This document shows positions 22,671 to 35,938 of a DNA stretch of 64,000 nucleotides, piece after piece. This DNA comes from Oryzias latipes (taxonomy: Eukaryota; Chordata; Actinopteri; Beloniformes; Adrianichthyidae). Each line of letters begins with the position of its first letter. The first letter of the stretch is position 1. Made by a program: the position numbers and the translations under genes. The notes below the pieces were generated by a model. It did not search any database. It saw only the letters and a list, made by a program, of their open reading frames with translations, and was not told the origin of the DNA. The stretch covers positions 14,125,756 through 14,189,755 of the forward strand of contig NC_019880.2 in the NCBI RefSeq assembly GCF_002234675.1, in the 5' to 3' direction.

Positions 22671-23640
22671 ACTGACTTAAAGGAGATCTCGCAGTCTTCC
22701 GTTTGAGGGAATGCCGCATCTCCAGGTGAGAGCAAATTTCATAGTTAATCCCTTTGTTTTGCCTGGGAAGCCTTCTGGTGGAAAGGAGAGCAACACGGCT
22801 GAAGAGGAGACGGTGGCAGATGAGACATCCTGCTGACTTGACCCATGCATGACTGAGGAAAAGCTGGGAAGCAGGAGAGACAGTATTCAAATGGCAAGGC
22901 AGATACAAGGAGGTCGTCTCTTCTTCAGAGCAGCATCCCTCTCCTCTCTGCACAGCTCCAAAACAAAGCATTTGTACAAATGGGAAAAGTATCCTCAGCT
23001 GTAAAACATCCTGCTAAAGTCATTCATAAATTAAAGACCGGTGCGCTCAGGAGCCAGAGAAAGAGAACAGAAGAGAACTTTTCCTCCCAGAGTGAGCTTA
23101 GCAAGAATCAGTGTGCTCTGTATCAGACAAAGTGAAGCAGAATGTCACTGTGATGTCTGAGCCAAGTTACTGCTGCAGCCACAGTGCCGCTCCGCTGGAA
23201 CTCCTCTGGCTGACAGACACAGATGTATCTGACGCTCGCAAGCTGGGAGGAGAAATTCCCATAGGGCTGAGCGGTTCATCGTGTTTCAGGACAACGAACA
23301 TGCAGCTTAGAGAGCGAAGGAAGCAGAGAGTGGGGGGTCAGCTCAGAGGAATCAGTTTTTGGAAAGTGTGGGGGCGGAAGGAGAAACGGAGCGCGTGTGC
23401 TTTAGACACAGTCCTGTGTGAAGAACAAAGAAGAGATCCTGGTTATCACCACTTGAGGGTCTCTTGGTCTATGAACGGCTCGGAGGCTGGAGCCACGCGA
23501 GCATCATCAAGCTCATCTGCTCAGTCTGCTGCTGCTGCTTTGTGCTCGCGTGGGAGAGCAGAGACGCGGCTCGGCCAGATAAGCAGACCACCAAAAGTGA
23601 CAGATGTTTTATCACAGGGACCCTCGCTTAAGCGTTGATG
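22671..23640 (-). promoter_or_regulatory. Possible chrm5 distal 5' exon and promoter region
   Basis: On the minus strand a donor-like GTGAGTATT follows 22671, and the preceding 900 bases are markedly richer in GC and CpG than the surroundings. The position upstream of chrm5, on its strand, suits a first non-coding exon with its promoter. The open frames here on both strands (such as 23111-23638 plus) have no recognisable domain and are Ser/Ala-rich low-complexity near the end. The assignment is inference only. Confidence 0.3.
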
Positions 23641-23924
23641 GGAAGGTGCACCAGGCTTTGGAGGCTGAGCGCTTATCTGTGCCAGAAACGCTCATCTAAG
23701 TCACCACAGACAGAAGAAAAGAAAATAAGCAACACTTTTTTGTGGAATGTAAAGGCATTTTGTTTCTTTATGTTTCAGATGGTGCCGATGGAGTTATGTT
23801 GCCAGTAACTAAAAAAAAGCTCTGACCAAAAAGAAAAAACAGCTTAGTTCATACAAGTTAGTTGCCTTGATAGATGGTTGAAGTTGAGAAAAAAAAAACA
23901 TCCATCCATAAAGAATCTCTACAC

Positions 23925-24610
23925 TGATTAAAGACTCACTCCCTAGAATATTGTGTTTTTGGTGTTTTTAACATGTTCTCATGGCATTTATCTGAAGATG
24001 GAGAACATGTAAAGAAATTTAAGCTCGAATTTCATATCTGAGTATTTCTTTATTAACATCATTGTGAATCAGGAGCAGACAAAAAAATGCAGTTTAAAAA
24101 AGTGCATTTGTTACATAAAAAATACACTGGGCGGGCCACAAGCTCCCTGCCCCTATCTAATGCATCCACTGCTTACAAATCAGTTCATGTACATCTTCAT
24201 TTTCCTCATCCAAGCTGGCATCTGGCTCAAAACTGTACAGCTGGATATCTCCAATGTTGCACCAATGGTCCCACCCACAACTCAGAGAGGAATTCCTAAT
24301 AAACTCCTGCCACACTTTTAAAATAAAAATGATCAGAGTGGGTCTTTAAAGTCTCAGATTTTAGTTCACCCACATATTTCCAAATTGTAGAGCTCTAAAT
24401 TATATTAAAATATCTGCAAAACACTGTAAGGCAGACAGTCTAATAGGTTAAAAGTTATTAATGCTTTTTTATCAAAGCATAATTTTTTGTTTTTTTAACT
24501 CGTAAACAAAATCTTTTATAGGTTAGTGTTCTTTAATTTTGTTCTATTGTTTTTACTTTACAGCTTTACAAAATATTTTTCTACTAAAATGCAAATGATG
24601 TACAGATCCG
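23925..24610 (+). repeat. Long dispersed repeat, copy B
   Basis: Diverged direct copy of 19775-20660, about 4.1 kb away in the same orientation, with the same order of blocks. Small indels separate the two, notably around the ATTA microsatellite of copy A. Confidence 0.75.
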
Positions 24611-27096
24611 GGCTAGTTCCTAGAATAACTCTTAAATTACTTTGTAAACTACTGTTACTTGCACAAACATATATTTTTTTTACTTGGATGAAAAAGAAGT
24701 CTCCTACTCTGACTCAGTGGTACAAAGAAATGTTCAAAATCCTTCCTTAGTGCAAAGGGTAATGATGATATTTTTTATAGATTTGTGGCAGCCTCTTTTG
24801 GCCCAGAGATCTAGCTGATCCTATTCTAAGGGGAATAGCAGAACCCTTACACATCCATTTAAAATGTGTGCTTATTGTTCCCCTCTCTCATGAAAGAAAG
24901 ATTTCACAATGCTCAGAAATGTCTTTGCATTATTTCCGTGGTTCTGACTTTATAAATGGACAAATTTGGAATAAAATATAAACAAACAACCCTCCGAGTT
25001 TGTCAGATTTCCTGGAAGTAATGTCTCGTTTTTTTAATATAATGTAATCCTTGCAGCCTCAGCTGTCCACTGAAAGTTTGTGGAAAAAACATACCTGTTG
25101 TAAAATCAGACAGACGTTGACTCATCCGCATTGCTGTCTCGGTTCTACACCAGTCAATCCAGCACATGTCTTCTTCTTCCTCAGCTGTCACTTCATATTT
25201 GGTGTTTATTTCTCAACATATATCCTCCAATCTCAGCCACAAGGTTATCCTATTTGTGTTGTTAATAATAGATTACATTGACATGAATTCACTCTTCTGC
25301 TGTTTAGGAATATGAAATCAATCTTAATTCAGTTAACAGAATTTTTTCCCCCTTTTATTTTTGTTATTATTGAAAATTCACAACTTTTTTCCCAAATAAA
25401 ATCAAGGTAGGTCTTCTATATAAATACATATATATATAATCAATCAAATACAGAAAATCTATTAAATAATATGTAACCTGACTGCAACCTGATCCCAAAA
25501 TGCTAATACTCATATAGCCATCAAAAAGAAAATCAGACTTTACAATTCCATACACCAGTTTTTAAACCTCTATTATATAAAAAATAAATTAACAAGTTAG
25601 ATTATTGAACTTTCATGAAAATGTCTTATTTTGAAATAAAACACTTTTAAACATGAAGTAGCTAAAAAAAAAGTTTTTTCCAGACAAAATAATAAGCAAA
25701 AAAATACTGAAAAATATTTTCAATCAGCAAACTATTTAAAATGTGTCAAACAACAGAATACAGAAACCTTTTTTATTCCTATTCATCAACTTTGAAACGT
25801 AATCCAGTTTTGAAAGAAAGAATGTGTTGACAGAAAAAAAGGATGGCAAAAACTTAAATTGATTTTTGCGGCTATATCATATTTACCCACCTAAAATCAT
25901 ATTTCTAGTGAGTAACCTGGCCATGACATCATGACAGATGTGTTTCGTGAAGACCCCTCTGCCTCAGCTTTGCAGAGCATCTAAATCACCCTCCTGCCCC
26001 CCTCCCTCTCAGTCCTGCCTGACTATCTGATTTAATACCATTTCCAGGCGTCCGGCCAAAGGACAGACACCTGGCTCACCATTGCCACTCAACCACTGAC
26101 CTCGACACAGTTATGTGAGGCACTTGGACTGAGGAAAACACACAAATGTGCACTTAGGCTCTCAAGCTTCATCATTACTTTTGCACAATTTGCTGCGTTT
26201 ATAAATTTGATCGCTAATTATACTTTACAGCAGTTACAGCAGCTGCATCACAGTAATACGGCCAATTTTAGTATATGACCTTGGACAATAAAGATATGGT
26301 GGTGTTATCAGGGGGAGCATCCCATTGAACCAGACATTATTTTCATTTTCAATCTGTGTCAGCCGCAAGGCTTCTGAAAATAGGTGGTTAAGGAGGAAAT
26401 GGCTGCAGCCCGACTGTCCTACTCAGCCGCCACCTCCGCCCCAGCGTCAGGGTTGTTTTTCCACAAGACCATGTCAGATCCCTTCAAGCTTGTGAGTGAC
26501 ACGGAGAGGACGTCAGCACAGCCGGAGAGGGATTGAACCTGTCCACAGTCCACAGGGGCTTGCTTATCTCCTGACCCAATTGTGCACCCATATGCTAGCT
26601 AGAAAGAAAACAAGATCTGCCTCGGCATGGTAGGAGTAGAAATTTAATCCGCCAACCATCTCTGCCTTCCATGCTTCAAATAAAGTTTGATTGTCTGGAA
26701 CCACCTATAAACCATTATTAGATTAGCTGAAAGGGGATTTTGACCACATTTATTAGCCAAATGAAAGCTTAAGAACCAATGAATCTAAGAGAGAAATATT
26801 GAGCTAAATCTCAGAGGAAATCTCACTTTGGAGCTTCCTTTTAACTTTTAATGCAATTGTTGACTTTTTAATCTCACCACAATGAAAGCATTGGCTTTTT
26901 TAAAATGCTTTCCTATCATGATCAACATGAAATGTTTTCTTCTTTTCTTGTTGCAAAATTCCAGATTTAATCCAGAAATGCTGGAGAATGCGTGCAAGCC
27001 TCTTTTTTGTATTAAGTGATTGGACATGTTCACCTCTTTGCAAGGTTGAATTGGAAACCTAGTTTTTATGGGATTTTTGTATTAGATTTTTGATAA
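24611..27096. other. Non-coding, no feature recognised
   Basis: No gene or repeat family was recognised. There is an AT dinucleotide tract near 25425-25438. The part from about 25980 to 26600 has more even base composition and lacks A/T runs, unlike its flanks, which is the look of a conserved non-coding block but is not evidence of one. Confidence 0.35.
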
Positions 27097-27543
27097 CAGG
27101 CATGTCCAAAGTCAGGCCCATGGGCCAAAGAAACCAAAATTTGCACCTCATCTTCAAATGTCCAAAAGGTCATAGGTTCCTTTCATAAAATTAATAATAT
27201 GTAGCACTTTCTAAAAACTGATGATTTCTTCAATGTGATTGGCTAAATTACATTTTCAAAATCATAGAGGCACTACTAAGCAAGACATGCTATCTACGAC
27301 ATGCTAACAGGAAATGAACGGTGTGAAAAATTGAGAAATTGAAAACGATTTTGGTAAAAATGTATTTAGATGCATTTGTTCCATACAAATTAAAAGTATA
27401 CCGTTGCATAAAATGTTATTAAATAGTTTACTTAAATTTGATGTTCTTAAAATAATTAAAATAATTTCAGGCTGGTTGGTTGACCCTCACACACTTCCAC
27501 CTCACAAAAACTGGCACTCTGCAGAACAGTTTGGACACCCCTG
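27097..27543. mobile_element. hAT-type MITE
   Basis: The left end CAGGCATGTCCAAAGTCAGG and the right end CAGTTTGGACACCCCTG form imperfect terminal inverted repeats of the common CAGGGGTGTCCAAACT type. Flanking 8-mers (TTTGATAA and GTCTATAA) match at 5 of 8, compatible with an old target duplication. There is no transposase. Confidence 0.7.
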
Positions 27544-30500
27544 GTCTATAAAATGTATTTGGCAAAACACTAGTAACAAAAAAACTAAATCAGAGAGGAT
27601 AGTTACATGGAAGATTTTCTGTAGTAACTTCTAAGGGAGAGGCCAAAAGGCAAAAAGGAAATTTTAATTTTCTATTTCAGAATCAAAAATGAGTACAAAC
27701 CAAAAAGAGGTTATTTCAAGACAGCCTTTGAATTTATGTGAAAGCAATTTCTTTTTTTTTACACTGACATTTTAAACCTGTTATTACTAGGTCAATAGTA
27801 AATTAAATACTAGCAAAGGTAGCAGCTACTGAAATATGAAATGTTAACACTGATGACCCATACTGTGGGTGTTTTAGAGCTTTTACTCGAAAGCAGTTTG
27901 TTTCTGAAGACAACCAAGAACATTTTTATGTCTTTTTATAATTTGCAGATGAGGTTGTAAAGTTACATTTTTATATTTTTACAAGCCAATATAAATATAA
28001 GAGGATTTTCTTGTCAGACAAAAGTCACGGACATCTTGCCACAGCTTCTGTCAAGGTCGTCGTGCTCTCACGTTCCGAGTCTGACTCTGTCCAAACGTTT
28101 AAAGCGCAGACAGAAAAATTGAGGGGAAAAAAAGAGCAGTCTTCTTTTTGTTTGTTGCTTTTGCTTACTTGCTCGAAGTTGGTTTCTTCACATGTAGAAG
28201 TGAGTGATGTGTGCAGTGGGAAATGCCAGTGGGCAGCCAACTAATGAGAAAGAGTCTTCAAAGGGTACAACCAAATCATGCATCTTTCAGAGTGACCACA
28301 CTGAGGATTTGACTTATGTTTGGCTTCTCATCAAATAACACTATTTTAAAAAGAACTTAATCTTTCTTATTTGACACCACTTACAAAATGTAAGAGTAAA
28401 AATGTTAGTTGATTAAAGTGTGGCACAGAAATAGTTCACAGCTTCCTTTTTTAGTGAATCCCTCAGTTAATTTGACAGTTTGTATCACGCTGTTCTGTGA
28501 GACTGTTAGACAGAAACAGACGATTACACGCCCACACACGCACGCCTACACATGCACAACTTAACAACAACAAAGCCAAAGAAAGAAAATGGCTATTAGA
28601 AACCATATTTCTATTAAAAAATATGCATCAAGCCACATCACTTCCTAAAAGTTTTTTAATGTTTGAGAATAGAAGTTATAATTTTTTTAAACCAAAACAT
28701 CTCACATTGGTAATATATATATATTTTTAAGGTCATAATCCAAGTGACATGGGGGGTCCTCAAACTTTACTGCCGTTTGAATATGCTTGTCTGCGCCTAC
28801 ACACCTAATTTTCCTATTTAATTGCACCTACACCGTTGCTTTCGTGTTGGTAACAGAATAAAGGGTTTCACATTGCCCTTTTTGCCCTAATACTGACAGT
28901 TTCATGTTCATATTGCACACAGGCTCAAAAGGCACCCTTTTTGAGCCCGTTTTTAGAATAATTACATATTATTGGCATTATGACAGCTAGCATGGTAATT
29001 CATGTCTGTCATTAACTGAATTTGATGAATGGGAGACAAAAAAGGTATGTCAAGGTTGTGTACAAATGTAAAAACACAAAAATGCTGCAAGTAAATGATC
29101 CTGTGTTTGTTCTTGGAAATGCACATGAATGACCAAAAACAAAAAAATTAAAAATGAAGGAAAGGAAGCGCAGCTGTATTTAATTTTTGTTTACATGTTT
29201 TTTTTTGCCACAGGCTTCATATCAGCCTTGCTTTTGTCCTTGTTCACGCAGGTGCATGTGCATATGCTTGTGTGCACACTGACGCAGATGCTGCTTGGGA
29301 CACTCGGTACATAATGTTCAGACTTCCTCCCTATCAGGACTTCCAGTTACCATTCATCTGTTTCACCTAAACCAAACGAGTGTCAGAGCCCAAACGCATA
29401 CTTTTTGCCAAAGGATTCTTACTTGCAATAAATACTTTCCCACCATCCCTTCATTAAAAGAAGAGGAAAAATTTGCAACAGTAAAGGTTTACTTCATCCA
29501 GACTTCACACAAAAGTAAAATAAAACTAAAGAAGAAATAAATTCTGAGATTTCTTTAAAATGGGATTCTGATGTAAGCGCACCTGGTACGCTGTGATGAT
29601 GTGTTTACTTTGCAGTGTACTCTGTGTCTTCTTTAATTACTGTTAACCAGGACCTCCATCTGCTTCCTTTAGAGGTGAGAAAAGCAGCCAGAAGTATTGT
29701 CTTCTAAAAATGATCCAAGCAGACACAAACAAAATAACTACTTTTGTGTGCATATATAAAAATGGACGTACAGTATGTATACATATATGTTTATCCCTGC
29801 GGGAGGCTTTGACTCTCTGTTCATCTCTGCAGCTCTATGACAAAGCATACAAGAATCCCCCGTGGTGAGTTCCTCCATTCATTTGTTCTAATGTGCATCT
29901 CATGCAACGTTGACCATAAGAGAAAAGGGGCTGACTTCTTCTACATTGTCCTGAGGTTTGTTCTCTCCAGCAGCAAAGATGCAGCATTTCTCTGTTTTTA
30001 TGTTGACGTCTGGATGAGAGAGACCCACTAAAATTACTCAAAAAAGAAAAAGGTCACAATCAGTGTTCCTGAGTCATATTAGTGAATGAATTGAAGTTTT
30101 AAATCTCTGAGGGGGGCACAGATTATGGTTTGTGGAAGATTTTACACTGTCTTCCCGTATTTCCTCAGGGAAGCTAAAGAGACTCATAACCTCGTAACCC
30201 AATGATGCACAACACCCTATTGTGGCACCACTGAGAACTTTCTGACAGGCTTCCTCAGGGCTACTCAGATGACAGCCAGAAGGCCCTACAACAAATTGAA
30301 ATTCCTGTTGACTCATTTATCCACATTCTGGTGTTCAGCAACATTCTGAAGACTTAGTCATTCCCACTGTGGGAGATCCACCTCTTCTGACCTCTAAAAC
30401 CTAAGTCCCAGCCAGTCCTTCCATGTGGGATTTCTTTGATCAATACTCTCCTTTTGGTGGACATTGTTTTCTATTTTCATTTTTGTTTTTTGGAGTATTA

Positions 30501-33500
30501 CTTCTTTATTTTGTGGTGTGCTGCCAAACCTTTTCACATTGTTATCAGTGCTCACCGGCGTTTGGTAAAAAAAAACACCAGCGTGTCTTATACGTTGCCA
30601 GTGCTCACATCAAAGGTGACTTTGATTTTGACTGACTTCATGCTGTGGTGAATACGAAAAAAAAAAAAAAAAAAAAAACTATCAACCAGAGTTTCTGCTC
30701 ATCTTTCTTCTAGAATCTGGCAGTTTTTTAGTTTGAGGGCAGGTTTAATGCTCATACTTTGCTTGAATAGTTCTTAAAAAAACAAAAAAAAACAACTTTC
30801 TTTTAATAGAAAAAAGGGGATTTGAATCTCAGAAAAACATGAAAAGTCAGATTTTATTCAAACCCTCCGGCCAGAATCCCAGCTTGTAAAAACTGTTCAT
30901 TGTTGAGATGTGTTCTGTTTCTTCTTGCTTCAAACGTGCATCTTAATCCAGTCAGATTCTACCTTCGCCTCACATGCGCCTCTCTTTTTTGATCTTTTCA
31001 TGGAGAACCACACTCTTCTGGTTATTCTATAGCTTGTAAAATGTTTTGGAACGACGTGTAGATGAATTTATTCTTTCCTTTTGAAGGGAAATATCTGCAA
31101 TCAGCTGCAGCAAAAGACCCAGACAGTACAGATCCACCTTGGTGAACAACAGCCCAACAAAATTATGCACCGTTTTCCTCAAAACCTGTTTTCACGAGGA
31201 GAAAGTTCAATTTTTTTCCTCTATCATACTACAAAACGTATTTCCGAGGAGAATTGTTTGCTGAGAAACACTAACATTTAAAAAAACCAAAAGCACTGCT
31301 TTATTTTTTTAAGCAGTGGAGACCATAATCTTGATATAGAAATGTAAAGTTTAGTGTTTCCTTTTTGACTAAAATAGCAACTATAAAACATTAAATATTT
31401 GTGTGTTTTTTTAAATAATGACTATGTTAATATAATTTTGAAATTCCTGCTCCTTCAACTTTGCAATTACAGCGAGTGATAGATTTGAGGATTGCCGTTT
31501 GATTACTTATCTAGAAAAGAGGTAGCTGCAGCGACCATGACACAATGTTCACTTTTCTTTGTAGCATATTGTTATTCAACTTTAATTTATGCATACGATT
31601 TATAATTAAGAGTAATTATGGTGATATATGATGGCATCATTTACACAGATAGGTAAATTGCGTATCTCTTTTACTTGTATATTTATTTTTATTTTTCAAT
31701 CAAATAATGACAAATCCTTTTGAGTTTAATACATCCATGCATATCTCTTTTGTTTGTCTTTTTTTCAAATAATTGCTTGAATTAAATCAATTTTAGGAAA
31801 CCCAACTTCAATGTATAGCTGTCTTTCTAGGCTGCACAATTTTAGATTTTGGCTCTTTCCCATTTTTTTCCACTTTGTTTACCCTCCTTTAAAGTCTTTC
31901 TATGTTGCAGGAGAAAAAACAATCTATCTGTAATTTTGTACAGTCTAACAATCCAATTTGTAGTTTTTTTCAGAAATCAACTTGGCAAAAATGCAAAAAG
32001 TGCATTCATACCTGTGATAAACAGCAAACTTTTATTTTAACCTAAACAATCTTCAAAATCTTCAGGTAGGTTGAAATTAAACTTTGTTGACATTTTCATA
32101 AGAAGATATTTGCAATATTACAGTTTTTGTCTTATATTCAGAAGATTTGTTTACAAGTGTCAGTTTTGCCAACAGGACCAGGTCATGAAGAGGCTATACT
32201 GATGTCCTGGGTCCTTTGTGTTCTTTTCACTCTTTGAAAAAAGAAATTATAACAATACCATATACAATAATGAGAAATGAGTGTGGCTGGAACGTGATCT
32301 CTGTTTTTTTCTCCTTTTGAACGAATATTTGAAATCTTGTGTATGACCTCTGACCTCCTCCAGGTCTCCACAGAAAACCCCAAAATATCCGGCTACATTG
32401 CTGTCTCGGTTCTTCACATGCTCCATTTGTTTTAGATATTTTGGCTTGTTCTTTTTATATTTTTGGTGTCCTAATTTTTCCTCCATAGAGAGTTTTTATG
32501 TCTGTTTGCTCAAATATAAAGATCATAAACAGTCCCTCCAGTCTTAGATTAAAACTCCATAAATTATTACTTCAAAGCTGGAAGGCGTCCCACCTGCGAA
32601 ACAAGGGGACACACATGGATTCAAAGCAGCAGTTTTGACATCAAATCAAAGATCTCTTTTCAACAAAGACGACAGCCTCTGCTTTCTCGGAGATAAAACT
32701 TGTCTATGTGGCCTAAAAGACCCCGTTAGATCGTGTTACCAAAAACAGAATGACCTACTTTCGAATGTGGGTTTGGAATAACTGAATTAGTCTCTTGCCT
32801 GCACCAAACAGAGCCGTTCCTGACCTGCAGGCCTACTTCTGCATCAGAAATTTAAAAACACTCTCATTCCAACACATTTCTGATATACTTTTTTAATAAT
32901 AAATGTTCAAAAAGGGAAATCAAAACTTTGAAGCGAATAAAACAGCAAAAATTCACAATATTAGTTGAGTTAAGCACGGATGAATTCTATTTTAAATGCT
33001 GTAAATTAAAAGACCTACTCTCCAAGTCTTTCTGTTCATTAGACCTGACGGACTGCTGCGCTGGCTGCACTAGTGATGATGAGTCAGAGGAAGGGTAGAC
33101 AGGAGGTGTCTGACAAGTGGATGTTTGGATGATTCCTAAAGAGCTGAAGTTAAAGTCATCTTGATCATTTCCCCTTCAGAATCCGAATCAGGCGGGAGCA
33201 GCTGTAATAAGATCTCATGATGCATGAGAAAGCTGTCCTCCTACAGAGTTTTTTCCCTCTGATTTTTTATGAACGTGGGCTTATAATTTCTACATATTTA
33301 GAACAGGTTCATCCCCCCTCTTAATAGTAAATTAATGGGATGTCACAAACATCAACATAAAGTTCAATACTCTGACATTTTCCTGCAAAGAAAAAGAAAT
33401 GTAAAATAGTCTGTATTTAAATGCATTGCTTTTTTAAGGTTAGTCAGTGTTTAATTTTTTTTTTAATTTCCTGCTTCATCCATTCATCTGAAATGTTGTG

Positions 33501-34190
33501 TAAGTTCAATTTTACTCTTAATTGGTTTATTTAAGGTCACATTTAAAATAAATTAAATTTGATTCATTGATTTGTTGTATTTTAGATGTAAAAAGATTCT
33601 GACTTGTAGACTTTGTAAAGCTGTGGTTTTAGTGAAACATTTTTAGCTGTTGTTTTAAGCACGACTCACTTAAAAAGAGTTTTATAATCAAATTCTGAAC
33701 TTTTCTTAGTCAAATAAATTTTAAAATAACAACAACAAAAAAACTCTCCAAGGTTGTGTCCGAATGCCCTCACTATTTCCCTAATCAGGGCACCAGATTT
33801 TGAAAGCGGATGCTCTATATCGAGCACTAAGTTGTGAGTAATTTGGAAACCACTTAAGTTTAAGACAATTGTAGTCTTGAAAGAACAAAAAAAAAAAACC
33901 TCCTCCCCCCCATAGCCTACTATAACACCTGAGCTAATAATGAACTGACACTCTACATCTGTAGTCACAAGCATGTACAATTACATTAATCTGACAAGCA
34001 TTAGTGGCAAGCAGGGTGGTGTGGTGTTTGATGTTTGAACCTCACACCTTTTGTCCCTGCTGTTCAAGTAATAAATTGCACAAAAACCTGATAAAATAAC
34101 CCCAAAACTTCAGAATGCAGCCCAGCAGCCACACTTCACAACTGTCAATAAGCTTAACTTTTGCTTTTTACTTTTTAATTACCATATTTT
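27544..34190. other. Gene-free non-coding stretch
   Basis: No exon with recognisable protein similarity was found on either strand. There is a poly-A run of 22 at 30657-30678. At 33750-33870 a segment with GTGTCCGAATGCCC and CTCTATATCGAGCACTA resembles a common fish DNA-transposon type, but its ends were not established. The remainder is AT-rich and featureless to me. Confidence 0.45.
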
Positions 34191-34550
34191 AGGGCTGCAC
34201 GTGCTGTAGTGGTCAGCACACTCTCTTCACAGCAAGAAAGCCCTGGTTAGATTTCCAACAGGGAGCTTTCTGTGTGGAGTTTGCATGCTCTCCTCATGCA
34301 TGCGTGGGTTCACTCTGGGCACTACAGCTTCCTCCCACAGTCCTAAAACCTTACTTCAAAGGTGATCTGGTATCTTTAAAGTGCCCCTAGGTGTGCATGT
34401 GACTGTGTGTGGCCCTACAACAGTCCAGCGACCTGATGAGGGTGTGGCCTGTCTTCATCCAACAGTAACTGTGTTGGCCCCAACAAAACCATAACCCCCG
34501 AAAGGCATTCAGCCGGTTCTGAGGTTCTGAAGCAGGATGGATAGACAAGA
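34191..34550 (+). repeat. tRNA-like dispersed element, sense copy
   Basis: Begins GGGCTGCACGTGCTGTAGTG and contains a B-box-like CCCTGGTTAGATTTCC, then GTGTGGAGTTTGCATGCTCT and CAGCTTCCTCCCACAGTCC. This element is very common in teleosts and is present here in several orientations. It ends near a Pro/Gly-like GGCATTCAGCCGGTTCTGAG tail. Confidence 0.75.
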
Positions 34551-34931
34551 TTTGTTTTTTATTTCCATCTACAGACCCATAGCATGCCAACACAGCAACA
34601 TAACACACAAACAATGAACAACAAAAAGCTATTGGCATTTAGGATTTATATTCACAGAATTTGGACAGTGCATTTTTATAAAGGGCAACATTTAAAAATA
34701 CTACCTTGGTTTTCTCAAGGGACCTTGCTGGAGGGAAAATGGGAGGGGCAAACCAAATGAGATGTTTTCCCGGGGTGCAAACACAAAAGGTATTGTTAAA
34801 AAAAGATTTAGCACAAATATAGCCCCACTGAACCACCTATGGTGTGGAGACGTAACTTTGATTTAATTTGATAAAAGAAAAAAACATTACTTGTGTGTGA
34901 TTTATTGCAAAAAAGAATTGTTCAATTGTTC

Positions 34932-35190
34932 AGGGGCAGCCATGGTGCAGAAGTAAAGCGGTCAACCCCTCATTGGAGGATTGCAGGTTCGATTCCTGCA
35001 CTCCCCACCCATGTGTCGAGTGAGACATCGAACCCCACATTGCTCCTGGTAGTGCTGGTTATAGGTTGACATCAGTGTTTGGCACCGGCTCCACCATCAG
35101 TGTGTGAATGTGTGAGTGCATGGGTGAATAGGACTGTGACTGTAAAGCGACTTGGGACCTCTAAGAGGGTAGTATAGCACTTTTTTTAAG
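34932..35190 (+). repeat. tRNA-derived SINE with intact pol III-like boxes
   Basis: The head GGGGCAGCCATGGTGCAGAA supplies an A box, and GCAGGTTCGATTCCTGC is a perfect T-stem with B box. The body ends in GACTGTAAAGCGACTTGGGA and AGTATAGCAC, a tail shared by many fish SINEs. The acceptor stem pairs poorly, so it is not a functional tRNA gene. Confidence 0.8.
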
Positions 35191-35899
35191 AATACACCAC
35201 TTTCCTTTTCTTTCTAATTTTAGTGACAATTTCTTGGATGTGTTTAATCATGTATTGAATTGGTGTGAATAGACTTTAGCTTGAAAAAGAGAATATAACA
35301 CAACTGTGAAAAAAAAGAGCCTAACTAAATGCATTTTTCACTACCTCTTAGACTTTTTAATGACATGAAACCTTTTGGCCTCACTTGATCTTTGACATTT
35401 CGCAGACAAAAAAGGTCAATGCAAACATGTTGTTGAAAAGGTGGATGATAATTGACTGTATTTTGCATAAACAGATCACAGATAACATTTTATGACTAAA
35501 AGAAAACTGAGATAGTTAATGCGAATTATGTTGATTTGATCAAAACAATACGCTCTGCCTTTTGCATGGTGACTCACTTCTTTTTCTTCCTGTGCTTTCT
35601 GGGTCTGTTACTTTCATTCCACATTTTTCGCTCTCTTCTTCAACATTTCTTGGAAAACATTTCCTGCCTGAGCGATGTGCATCCGCAAATCCATCCATAC
35701 TATATTGCCCCCTCCATGGCTTAAGGTTCTGAAAGATGTTGAATTTTTTCCTGGTGACTGACCGACCGTGGCTTGCATGCTATCCGTCTATTGTCATACA
35801 TTTAGAACACTTTCAGTGAGAAAATAGGTGCTGCTCCTTTGTATTAAAGGGACTTTCTCTGTGTTTGTCAGACACAAAAAGCTGATGTTCATTTAAATA

Positions 35900-35938
35900 C
35901 CCCCCCCCCCCACACACACACACACACACAAACACACA
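35900..35938. repeat. Poly-C plus CA-repeat microsatellite
   Basis: Eleven C followed by about ten CA units and an interrupted AACACACA tail. Confidence 0.95.

Noticed and set aside
23111..23638. 175-codon plus-strand open frame
   Set aside because: No domain or splice-site support; a GC-rich region easily stays open by chance, and Ser/Ala runs are low complexity.
34932..35007. Possible tRNA gene
   Set aside because: The T-stem and B box are intact, but the acceptor stem does not pair and a SINE body follows, so it is a tRNA-derived SINE.
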